This document shows positions 27,601 to 38,100 of a DNA stretch of 64,000 bases, piece after piece. The notes beneath the pieces are model-generated. The model made no database searches. It was not told the origin of the DNA and was given only the letters and a program-made list of their open reading frames with translations. A program made the translations under genes and the position numbers. The DNA is from Patiria pectinifera (lineage: Eukaryota > Echinodermata > Asteroidea > Valvatida > Asterinidae), in NCBI GenBank assembly GCA_029964075.1, contig CM057134.1, positions 21,678,905 to 21,742,904 on the forward strand, read 5' to 3'. Position 1 is the stretch's first letter. The number at the start of each line of letters is the position of its first letter.

Positions 27601-27953
27601 TCAAATTCAAATGTTGACACAAAGTCCCCTGAAAAAGTAACAAAGAAATGTGAAATACAGCTAATACTCATCTTGTACAAACTCTGTGTCATATAATTTC
27701 AAACTATTTTTTTTTAATATTCAAGATGACAAACTCTTGATTATGTAAATTACACTTCAAATTCAGGCTTATTACCAGTCAACTGTTTGTAGGGTACATC
27801 AAGTTGTGTATCAGGCTTCATGATGTCCTGATAGTGAAATGCCTTGACAGCTGGTGCTGCCTTGGCTGCAGTGGCTTTGCTTCGATGCAGCGACGAATCC
27901 AGCAGGCATCGCTGGCACAACAGCAGACCTCGGCGTACTGACTGCGTCAACAT
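15623..27953 (-). CDS. Class I (Fe-S) fumarate hydratase, mitochondrial
   Basis: Eleven exons in coding order: 27953-27776, 27628-27501, 26738-26600, 25413-25313, 24385-24179, 23371-23245, 22300-22110, 21231-21121, 18708-18502, 17195-17076, 15841-15623. All are GT-AG and in frame, totalling about 575 aa. The product closely resembles bacterial FumA/FumB (about 548 aa): FHYQ start, LRP and [13 protein letters not shown] block, [63 protein letters not shown]-type block, [34 protein letters not shown] and a complete end in VDDKGNDFF. The three cluster Cys contexts (near residues 139, 258, 344) are present. The enzyme hydrates fumarate to malate using a [4Fe-4S] cluster. An Arg-rich N-terminal extension (first about 35 aa) looks like a mitochondrial presequence. 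Animals normally use the unrelated class II FH, so this gene is unusual. Eleven exons rule out simple bacterial contamination. Confidence 0.93.
16544..16715. repeat. Inverted repeat, about 21-bp arms
   Basis: GTTTATGGTGTAAATCGAGG and the inverted CCTTGATTTACACCATAAAC bound about 130 bases in the last fumarase intron. A GGGGAC-rich stretch with several ATGGGGAC motifs precedes it (16340-16460). Probably an old mobile element. Confidence 0.5.
18804..19110 (+). mobile_element. TTAA-flanked MITE, family A copy 2 (short)
   Basis: Begins TTAAAGCTATAGTCCATC and ends GGACTATATCTTTAA. The interior GTGAAATTATTCTTTCTGGC and a GGTGCGTCTTAAGACGCACC palindrome match the copies at 25504 and 55859. It is internally deleted relative to them. 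It lies in a fumarase intron. Confidence 0.8.
20581..20985 (+). repeat. Four dispersed GTCCTTCCGTTACC motifs
   Basis: The exact 14-mer GTCCTTCCGTTACC occurs at 20581, 20595, 20794 and 20972, the first two in tandem. All four have the same orientation inside one fumarase intron. Chance repetition is very unlikely. No mobile-element ends are recognisable. Confidence 0.7.
24490..25223 (-). mobile_element. Relative of the TTAA element at 29657 (inverted)
   Basis: Read in reverse it starts near GTCCCTTTGAA and runs through AGCCCAATT, a TTAATTGGAAAAAAGCG-like block and CAATCCAAAACAT. These occur in the same order in the left part of the element at 29657. It occupies most of the intron between the 25313 and 24385 exons. 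Its left boundary is approximate. Confidence 0.55.
25504..26013 (+). mobile_element. TTAA-flanked MITE, family A copy 3
   Basis: TTAAAGGCAAGTCCATCATT at the left and AAATGATGGACGCTACCTTTAA at the right (inverted ends), with TTAA at both edges. The interior is shared with the copies at 4372, 18804 and 55859. It lies in a fumarase intron. Its open frames are not coding. Confidence 0.8.
26266..26530 (+). mobile_element. tRNA-derived SINE
   Basis: The head has a tRNA-like A box (TGGCCAAGAGGTTAAG) and B box (GGGTTTGAGCCTGG). The conserved-looking body contains AAGGCAATTAACC, CTTCGTCCTTCGGATGGGAC and GCACGTAAAAGAACC, and the tail includes AGAAGGGGTTTGCC. This layout is typical of tRNA-derived SINEs with a conserved central domain. 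It is fixed in a fumarase intron, and no target duplication was confirmed. Confidence 0.75.
26842..27463. repeat. Hairpin-rich block with a long open frame
   Basis: Two inverted repeats are visible. One is TTGGCAGCGCTACCCAGGAA against TTCCTGGATAGCGCTGCCAA (about 27150-27250). The other is CTCAAAAGTCGGAATGCCAG against CTCCGACTTTTGAG (about 27328-27455). The minus strand is open for 192 codons (27420-26842), but the protein matches nothing I know. It sits in the fumarase intron between the exons at 27501 and 26738, and I treat it as a decayed mobile element. Confidence 0.5.
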
Positions 27954-29656
27954 GGTTCAAAGATTACACTGATCTATAGGAGAAATGAATGGAAAACAAT
28001 ATAAGATACATATTAATCATGTAGCACACAATACTCACATCTTTATTTCATCATGGCAAACACAAAACTACATGTACATGTAAACGTGAAACCACTGTGT
28101 CCCTGCTATAGACTGCGTGAACAAGTACCCCTCTGAGAATGTGACAAAGTTATAGGAAGGCAAACTCTTCAATGCTATTGCTGCCATACACATGGTGTCC
28201 ACATAAACAATGCCAATGTCTTGAAATCAGTCCCACAATAATTCAAGCAAACCACTGCCAAAGCAGAAGACCGTTAAGTTAAAAGAGTTCAGTCAGTGTG
28301 GTTCAGTATAAACTGGTGAGCTATCATTATCAATCATCAAACATGACTTGTATTAAAGTTGTAGTCAAAAGGAGCGTCTGTCACTTCGCCCTATTTCCAG
28401 TTTGCCCACATCACTTTTTATTAGACTCCATGCATGACTGCAGTCACTACACAAAATCATGCTGCTACCGTGAAGCTCAATCATTTTGGTGAAGCAGGCC
28501 TACAAATCTAACGTTTAACAACTTTTTCTGTTTTTAGTAACGTTAGGCCTAAAATCTGACTGGGATCTGGAGTGCTCTGGAACGTGCAAATCTAAAACAA
28601 GCCAATTACTCACTCGCTTGTTAGCCAGCAAATTTCTCTAAAAAATTTCATTGGGCAACGAAAAGGTGCCCAGTATTTCACCAACCAAGTTTGAAGACTC
28701 AGTTCAATTTTTAAAGGCGACATTTCTTCAATATTGTGCACATGTGAGGGAAGTCAAGTGATTTCAAAATGAGGCTAAAGACTAGACTGGTACATGTCAA
28801 ACCATGGTCCAACTGTTTGAAAAGACTGACCTCTTCATTCAGTGTCATTAGTCTGGTGACTGACAATGGAGAAATGTGTGGTAAATAGAGACTACATTAA
28901 GTCCCCGGTCCATGCCAGATGTTTCTTTTGGCACAGCTGACATGGTTGATTGATGCAGTACTGAAGCTGTGTTGGACTGGTTGTTTCAGGTGCCAGTGTA
29001 TTTTCTTTTATATAACCGACATACAGATCCTTGTCATTTGATTGGTGGAACTCACATCACGTGACATTTGTTATTACTCCCATTCACGCCGGGTCTCAAA
29101 AAGTACTATCCGCCCATGGGGAATGGAAAATACTATTGAACAGTTAGGATCATTTGCATTTGATAGATATACATTGCCTATGGGCCAAATAATTTTATTA
29201 AAACTCAACAAACATGACAAGCATTATCACTGCAAAAAGGTGCAATACAAGTGCAAACATGGCAAAGCACTTTTAGACACGTCAGATAAAACGTTCATTT
29301 CAAAATATTGGCCGAGGGAAGTTGAATTATCTAGTACAATTTGTAAGTAGTATAAAAAGTAAAGCAGAGAAAAAATGTTGCAACCTGACACCAGTTTTTT
29401 TCTGCATATATCACCTCAATGAAGGTCATTCTTTGCAAAAATGATGATGACATGAATCTGGGTCTGAGAAACATTTCCAATTTTGTTAGGAAATACTTAA
29501 AAGTTAGAAAATTGTCTTGACTCTCCTTACTTAGACTTTGTACACAAACGCAGAAATGGCGTCATAGGTTGCAACATTTTGCCAAATGGGGGTAATTAAG
29601 TGGAAGGGGGGGGGGGAAGTGACAATGGGGCTAGCTTTATGTCATGCATGATGTAG
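27954..29656. other. Intergenic between fumarase and brambleberry
   Basis: This is the upstream side of the fumarase gene and probably includes its promoter, but no TATA box or defined site can be called. The stretch 29039-29080 resembles 4925-4965: both carry TGATTGGTG followed by ATCACGTGACAT, pointing to a shared repeat. The 102-codon frame at 29042 belongs to that block and is not supported as a gene. Confidence 0.45.
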
Positions 29657-30265
29657 TTAAAGGGACACTGTATCCTGGAACAGCCCAATTGGGCTACAAA
29701 ACTCGCTTTGAACGAAATGATGTTAATTGGAAAGAACATTTAAAAGTAGTTTAAACATCCGCACAACTGTCCTCTAATTATTAATTAAAAACAGTGCGTT
29801 TTTGTTTTATTCCTGTATTATGCATGCGAAAACGACTTTCGAGGTCCACTTTTGCGACCCCAAAAAGTTGTGCTGTTTGGGTGCTAGTTGTGATTTCATT
29901 CATAAAGTGTTTGCCTTTTGCGGACGTGTAAGAAACGACATTTTGTGCATTGGTGATTGGTCACAGCTGTTTGCGAGACACACGTGGTGTATATCCTACA
30001 CTGAGAACAACAGGTACTCCTAGAACTACATTGTATGATGCTCCGCGTGAACACCATAGTTCTAGGAGTAAACGACAGAAAAAACATATTCATACTCTGT
30101 CATGTCCGATGTAAACAACCAGGCTTTTTTCCGTCTTTTCTCGGTAACGGTAAGACATTAGGTTGGTTCCCTTTCAACATGTTCAATCAGATGTTTGAAA
30201 TAGGATAAGTTAACAATCCAAAACATGACATTTTCGGGGATTTCAGGACCGAGTGCAGTAGTGGC

Positions 30266-31513
30266 AGTGTCGAGCGCAATTTGAGTCCCCCACGCAAGTT
30301 TAAACTTGCGCGCGCAAGTTTAAACTTGCGCAAGGGACTCCTGAAGCACGCAAATTACACCGCGCCATTTTAATTTGCGTGCGCAAGTTTAAACTTGCGC
30401 AAAGGCGATCGCTACCTTCTTTTGCGGGCGGGATTTTCATGGATGAAGAATTTTTTTTTTTTCAAAACACGAGTACATGGAGAAATAATGGAATAAATGA
30501 ATGAATAAATAAATAAATAAAAAAGGGGAATTCAATTAGCGTCAATGAAAAGAAACATTGAGATTTAGCAGTGCTTATCAGAGAAGTTGTTTAAGGGTAT
30601 GTGGGGGCGGGGCCAGGGAGGGGACCGGGCAAGCAATCAACTTAAGCACACTAGCGGCGATTGCTTGGAAAGTGTACTGAAGTTGTTCAAAAATGGAGAC
30701 CAGCTTCAACTTTTTTGCTTTGTAAACCTAATTAGCATTTTATTTATATTCTTGAATGTAAATAAATCATAATTTCCTAGGTGTAACCCGCTGTTAACAT
30801 AAAAAGAATGATTATGATCCCTTCAATTGTTCAAGTTTTGACATTATACTAATCATTTACATTATTTTTAAAATGCTTATGTATTCTACAATTAAAAAAG
30901 TACTTACTCTTAAAAAAAATACTAATTAATTTAACAATTAATAAATTGATATTGTTTTTAGAAATACTTGCATAACATTTCGAGCGCTGTGAACACTTCA
31001 AAAATGCATAATTTGAAAAAAATTAATGAATGCATTACTAATTTAATTAATTAATTAAATGTATTACTTTAATAAATATTTTTTATTGCAGGCTCAATAA
31101 TTCATATTCAAAAATGTTTACAACTTAAAAACGCTATGCATCTAAAATGGTAATTATTTTAAAAATTAAATAAATTTGCAAATGATTTAATTAATGAATT
31201 TAATCAAATGTTAAAAAAAGGCATTAAGGCATTGTCTCCCGAAGCTCAGTGATGCTATTAAATCGGAGAAAAAAATCTGCTTTCAAAATAATGTTACATA
31301 TCTGCATGAGTATACCCTGGGGCAAAATAGTTTAGCGGCTCTGTGCGGTATGCGTGGCCGGGAAATTCTATGCAGAGCGCAAGTTTAAACTTGCGTACGC
31401 AATTTGTAGCAAGGAAATGAATGCTCGCGCAAGTTTAAACTTGCGTGCGCGCAGGTTTAAACTTGCGCGCGCAAGTTCAAACTTGCGCGGGGGTCTCACT
31501 TTGCGCTCGACAG
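30266..31513. repeat. Foldback element made of AAGTTTAAACTT palindromes
   Basis: The outer ends TGTCGAGCGCAA (left) and TTGCGCTCGACA (right) are inverted. Inside each end are three or four copies of the palindrome CGCAAGTTTAAACTTGCG, at about 30293-30400 and 31376-31490. They are separated by about 970 bases of very AT-rich DNA with an (AAAT)n run near 30500. Confidence 0.75.
30483..30525 (+). repeat. AAAT-type microsatellite
   Basis: AATGAATGAATAAATAAATA continues into an A-rich run. It is simple sequence inside the foldback element. Confidence 0.8.
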
Positions 31514-31527
31514 CAGTACCCCTTTAA

Positions 31528-32144
31528 CTGGAAATGGGGCGAAGTGGTTTGGGGCATACTGACCGACCCCCTTCTGCATGTTTTGACAATGTGACATGGG
31601 GCAAACCGCAAAGTGACTGTAAAACGTCCAAACCGCATGAAATTTCCACGGTTTGTCACAGTTCAAAGTCAAACACAAAATGTTTATGCTTCCTAGAATT
31701 GAACTGCGAAAGATTTTCGTTGAGTGTGAACCTTCTAATGATAAATTATCCTATTACTTTTTTCGTCAACTTACATTCAAAACTTACTGTGCTGGCACGG
31801 CTGCTGGCACGCTAGCAGGCAGCGAGTCACGTACGCCAAGTTATATACTGTTCATTTTTAGTCTGATCCCCGCCATTATAACCGTTACTTTACGACAACA
31901 GAGGTTGGGAGTAAGACACGAGTTTTTAAAGGCCGGAAATTATATGTAAAACTTGACCAATCAGAAAGAGCTTTACGCGGAATGATTAAAAGCTGTCCAA
32001 TCAAATTAGACGTAAGTAATTGCAGACTCTGTGGCGCAATATTTCAACTCTTAGTGCGCACAAGCGCAGCTACTGTCGTAAAATATCAACTGTTTTGAAG
32101 AAAAATTTCAAGACAAAATCATCTTTTGCAAGACTGACACAAAC
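31528..32144. other. Upstream region of brambleberry
   Basis: No exon is supported. The region immediately before 32145 is the likely 5' UTR and promoter, but no specific element can be named. Confidence 0.4.
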
Positions 32145-35100
32145 ATGAAATTGCTTTTTGTAATTGGGATCCTTCCTGTGCTGTGTTTGGGAGTTGATGG
32201 GTCGTTTATTTCATGGATTTTTGGCGCAGAGAGTTCACCTCGACCTGAGATCTCGGATGAGCAGACGACTTCGAACCCCTCGGCGGCGGGTTCTTCTGCG
32301 GCAAGTTCCCGTCGGGTGCCTTTTGAAATGAAGTCGGCAGAGCAGAGATTTTTGAAGGCGGGCGAAGAATATATGGCTGGATTGTCTGAACTGGATACGT
32401 GTCATCATAGGGTGGGTGTCATCATCACCAAAAGAGATCTAACTTCTAAGTTCTAGTGCCCCAGTTACTGGGGCCAGTATTTTAATTTTTATGTCATTCT
32501 TGTCAGCTTGTCATTAAAAAAACAACAAATTAAAACACATTTCGCGATAGTGATACACTTTGCATAGTTGTGTTCTTATTCCTCCATGGTTTAAGTTATC
32601 CTCGACCCTCCGTTATCTGCGCAGGTAACACTTGCATACGCACGCGTTGTCACACACAAATCGAAGGTAAATGCCTAGAAAAAGGACCGCGTAGCTTTAA
32701 CTTAAGGGGGAATAAGGTCTGACATCAATAACTGTATCAATATAACATTAGGGGGCTTATTTGTTAAGTATAGTATGAATGCATGTTTTTGCTTATGATC
32801 TAAATATTTCAGTTCTCTATTGTCTAGTGCAAAAATGTTTTGAAAAAGATAGCTTTCAAGTCGTCACCCTAGCTTGTCGCACCTAGCCTGGCCGCGATAT
32901 TGCTGACAGTGCAGCAATATCGCGGCCACACTAATGGGGCTAGGTCGCACCAAGAAAGAAATATTTCCTAGTACATAAACAACATGCATGTTGTATATTA
33001 AAATTAATTTCAAGGTTTTTGAGTGCGTGCATTAATTTTGCTTCAACTGCTTCTTTTATTTTGTAATATGGCAGAAGAACCATAATAACAGGTGTACTCT
33101 AAACATTAGTAGGCCTATAACATTTAATTTAGTTTGTCTTTTTTTCCCTAGGTGATTGCCGACTTGGAGACATCTTGCAATGACATTACAGAGGAGGAAT
33201 TAGGCAAATTGGGCGTGGCACTTCTGAACTGCCAGTCACAATCTGAAGGGCGCCCAACATTCACCTGCACCAAGGATATGGTAAAGAGATACAATGCATA
33301 CGAAAGACAGATATAGGCTCAAACAAGTGTGTATGCTTGTATCTTGATGTGCCGGTACTCAATTTGTGTGAATGATTACATAAACATTTGAACTCCCTTT
33401 CAAATTTCAAACTGTTCACAATATCATAAATTATTATTTATATCAGGGTTCCAGCAGTAAAAATAAATCAGCGTATTGTATGCTTTTGTAAAACATACCC
33501 AGATGACAGCACGACAAGAAGGAACAGATGACAGCAAGGGATACAAGAATATATTGCTCTCGCCATGACAATATTACACTCGTCTTCGACTCGTGCAATA
33601 TTGCAATAGCTCGTGCAATGTATTCTTGTATCCACCTCAAAGCCATCCAATATTATACAATTATTTTTCCCATCACTGGACACCAATCTACAGTGTACAT
33701 GTATTTCAGCTTTATACCAATGAAGATGCAGTCCCCTAAACTTATCTAGCCACCCAAAAAAATGAGTATTTGAGAACATTTACAAGTTTTGAAATTGCCA
33801 ACTTTTCCTTGGTTTCAAATCGTGCTTTTTTATCAATATGAATATGAGGCCCTTAATTGTGTACACGTTCGTTTTTACTGCTATTTTTCTTGTTTGGGTC
33901 AATTTGAGTAAATCCTTGTCTTGCAATCTTGCACAGCATGTAGACATGTAGACTGGCTCTGTCAAACTTTACCAAATGACTTGCTTGACATGTTTGAAAT
34001 ACTAAGCCCACTCAGAGACTGTTTATTACATGTCTTTTCAAAGACTTTGGCAGAATGCACCAGAGGTATGGATGCCACAACGTGGAACACGTATCACATC
34101 ATCAGTGACCGTTCCCGCTCTGTGTGCTACGGTGTACGACAGCAACAGTTCCAGCGCCAGACGCGGTACGCTGTCAACCAGCTTGCTGCCACTGCAGCCG
34201 ATCAATTGAATGTTATGGAAAACCTAATGGTAAGGTTTAGCCATTGTGATAGTGTAGTCAGTGCTAGTACTAGTAGAATTACCGGCATTGTGCATGAGTT
34301 TAATTTATAGCAGTGCATGTTTTATGAAGTATTTAATAAAGCATGCGTGGTGATTACTTTTACTCTAGATTGTCATGAATCAATGACAGGACAAATAAAA
34401 ATCTGCATGTAGTTTCATCTGCAATTTGGTGTAAGTATGCAGTTTAAAGAGTTCATGCATCGTCAACATTGTCAATTGTTTGTGCTAACCTTACTGACCA
34501 ACATTGCTTGGTACTTCAATTTCAACTTTAAACTACATGTACATTGTAAATTCAACAGTTGAAAATGTTTGCAGCTACTGACCAGAAAGAATGCATGATG
34601 TATGCCTTAATCTGAAAAGCTCTCCTTTCTGGCCGCAGGATGGGCAGGATGCTCTGCACAGTGTTGCCTCAGACACATTACAGATCATGTCAGATGGACA
34701 ACAAGAGATCATTCAGAAGCAAGCAGCTATGAAGGACTCGCAGGTATCCAAAGGGTTTGCCATTTACAGCATGCAGTGTTTTCCTAGACTGTGTGAGAGA
34801 AGTTTATAAACGTACTGGCTTTCTTGGGTTGGATAAGCAACCATCCCACCATGGAGTTTACTTGAGTCAGCTGATTGAAATATATCTGTACAGAAACCAG
34901 TGACTGAAAGCCTCGTAGAACTCAATGGTTTTATAAATTCTTCAGTTAACCCTATTCATAGGGTATTTTGAATAGTAGGAACACTGCTAAACCATCAACA
35001 TACAACACTTATCACAGTGTTCTGAATGTGCAAGATCTATCTGGTCAGACATCTCAAGGCCAACAAACCACCTCAGAGTCTGTGGTCACCGACTGCAACA

Positions 35101-38100
35101 TTATACATCTGTGGCATTTGTTCAGTGGGACTAGCTCTCATTGTTTCAGAATTGGCCGTTTGTGCACTGGTGTTGATAGCTCAATGCAGCAAGGTCCAAC
35201 AGACTTTTACACCTGATGCACTGTGTTGCACCGTAGAACTCCATGCATTGTTGCACAATGTAGTAGAGTTGATATAACAGGTTAAAATGCGGTATGGGCG
35301 CTGGGGATTCCCAATACCACTATGAAATGGCAATGAATGTAGGTTTGTTCTTTGTCAGTTTTTTGTAAAAGAGTAGAAATTTGTTAAAACTAAGTCATAT
35401 GAGAAACTCTGAATCAGTGGATATATTTTGTTATGTCTCATCTCGTACCCTAGACCTAGCTGACAACAGGCCAGTTTATTCAAAGAAAAGATCAAGTGAG
35501 CCAACCATTTTCGACCTTCGCTTGAGCATGAAGTATGAACCGACTCCTACATTTTAAATCATGAGGGATCTATTGTAACATGCCATTGTGTATGCATGCA
35601 TTCCAGGGTGAACTGCAGCAAAGCATCCAGGGGAATCTGCAGGACTTGACCAGTGAGAAGGCATTGATAGCAGCAGGCCATAGAGAGCTGGCCCAGATGA
35701 CAGACAACATCAGACAACAACTAGGTGATCCGTGCTTAAGCTAACTGGCTTATTATCTTCTCAATACAGAAACAGATTAAAATTCACACAGAAGTATCAT
35801 ACAATTGGCAATACATGGACATAACAAGCCTCTCACAACTGCCTATGGCATTATCTGTCAATGCAAAAAGAGGTTACAAAAGTAACTTAGAATTAGACGC
35901 TTTTACTGCGGTGCTGTCACGCTCACCCGCATGCTGCACGCAGTCTTAAAGACGAGGCGCACGTGCATTTTGATATTCCTATTAGTCGAAGGAGCCCGGA
36001 GTGTGTGTGTACTACCTGAGAGCGACTCATGCGAGCCTGGTGCCACCGCAGAAAATGGCTGCTGCCGGATTTGTCTATAGGCTACTGAAAAATAGCGATG
36101 TTCATATACTCACACAATTTTGTATACTGTTGTTTACCTGGTAGTGATTATAAGTAGGGTTTGCATTGCATAATGCATAAAAAGCTGACCAGTTCTGTAT
36201 CTAAAACTGTCTTTTTTTTATTTCAGAAAATGCTACCAAACAGCTACTGAACCAGGACCAGGATATACGACGGAACCACAAAGAGCTGCAGAAAGACCTG
36301 ACCAGCATCCATCGGAAAGCTAAAGAAGCATTTGATAAATTAGGTTAGATCACAAGGCAATAAGGACATTGGTCTTAGACTAATCAGAGTCAATGGTTAA
36401 GAAGAATCATAAAAGTCGGCCAAATCCTGACATGCATGCTGAGGAACCCAACAAATTCCAGGATTTCATGTTTGGCATTTGAATTGTTGGAAAATGTTTG
36501 TTAAAGCTATCTTAATTAAGACATCATTGCCGTTGTTTATTCAACATTGTTCAGTACAGGGTGAGCAAGGTTTAAACCACTTTATGCTTTCCTGCGAGAT
36601 ACACATTGATGCTTTTCAACATTTTTTCGTAAAATTAATTTTAACCTCAAATTGTCCTTTTTTTTCCTTTCAGTGTAAGGACAAGCAATCAGATACTTAA
36701 GAACTTGGGTGACAAATGGTGTCTTCCACAAGCACAAAAGTCTGACATTCAAAGCAGTGGAGTTTGACTCTAATTCACAATACAAATTCTGTAAAAAGAA
36801 ATATGTGTATGTGATGAACCTTGCTGTAAATGGTCAAATAAACTGTTGATAAAAACTCTCATGTTTTGAAACGTTTCTTCCAGATGGAAACATGCAGCAT
36901 GTGACGTTTTTTCAAGATGAAACATTCCAGTACTACAAGGAAACCATAGATAACCTGAAGAAGATGAACGATACTATCAACTACCTGCTAAACCTGGTTA
37001 ACGACATGCAAACTGGGATTGATGAACGGTTTGGCTGGTTAACCTCCCTTGTGGGCGGTTTAGGTGAGTGTTAATTGAAGCCAGATTGCAACTCACTTCT
37101 GTTGTAATTATGACTTCAAATCAGCAGATTGTAGAAGTGTATTACAGTATGTACATGTATATAGGATCGTAAGATTTACTTCTGTACATATGGACTATAA
37201 TCTGGCAATAACAATGAGAAGTCATTACAAGGTGATAACATGCTTGCCAGCAGGTCATACATGTATATGCACAGACTCTATGCTCCTTTGACAAATGGGG
37301 TTTCCAAAATTTTCATTTGTCTTTGTTTCATGATTAAAGAAACCCGCATGGGCATGGTGTTACCCCAATAATGGGTTCTAATAGACAAATTTGAACGTAA
37401 GCAAAGGCTTCCATTCTAAATCATTGTGTTACTTTAAGGATTTTGTTTTTACCCTCCAATGCAAACATATAAAGTCAAAATCAATCAAGTGACGGTTTTC
37501 AACCCGTAAGAATTCCCAGCTCAAATAAAGCAAGACTGACTGCCTTGGCCTGCTTAAGTAACTTGATGCAACTATGCTTTGACTCCGGGTGAGTGATAAA
37601 ACAGCTGTGACCACAACTTGCCTGCTTGTCTGTTGACCCTGTTTGACTAGTCACTAGTGTTTGCTTGACATATGATCTGACTGCTGGTGACTAGCCTTTG
37701 ATAAAAGTATAGAAGAGGAAGTGGAAGTGAATTTTGACTGTCTGTGACTGCTTAAATAGCAGGCGGGTTAATCCTCGCTACAAAAGAGAGCTCTGAAGAT
37801 CTTGATTTCTCTATGCTAGTTTGAAATCTGTTGGACATCTGGTTGATTGATATCCTAAGATTAGACAGCATCCTAAACCCATGCCTGTGTATCACTGTTT
37901 TCTGTTCAGGTGAGAATCTGACCCTGTTGTCTACCTGTGTTACCCACTGTGCCTATTTCCTCCTGGCCTCTCTGTGTGTGACCTTCCTGCATACACCCAC
38001 CTTCTCCCGCATCGTCCTGCTGCTCCTGGTGCCACTCAATGCAATCTCTGAGGTCAAGCATGGAGCCAGCCTGGACTTCTCTAGCCTGACCATCCTCATT

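Larger units (their letters stand above)
29657..31527. mobile_element. TTAA-bounded element containing palindrome arrays
   Basis: The left edge TTAAAGGGACACTG and the right edge CAGTACCCCTTTAA form short inverted ends that include TTAA on both sides. The left 600 bases are shared with 24490-25223. The right 1.2 kb contains two arrays of GCGCAAGTTTAAACTTGCGC palindromes around an AT-rich core. This may be a nested structure, one element inside another. No transposase frame is present. Confidence 0.55.

Noticed and set aside
29042-29350. 102-codon plus frame
   Set aside because: It begins inside a block repeated at 4925 and resembles no protein family. Probably repeat-derived.
30290-31500. CRISPR-like array of short repeats
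   Set aside because: The repeats are palindromes in two inverted clusters with irregular spacing in an animal genome, which fits a foldback element and not CRISPR.
31534-31949. Two overlapping plus frames upstream of brambleberry
   Set aside because: They overlap in different frames, have no signal or family similarity, and no splice site ties them to the gene.
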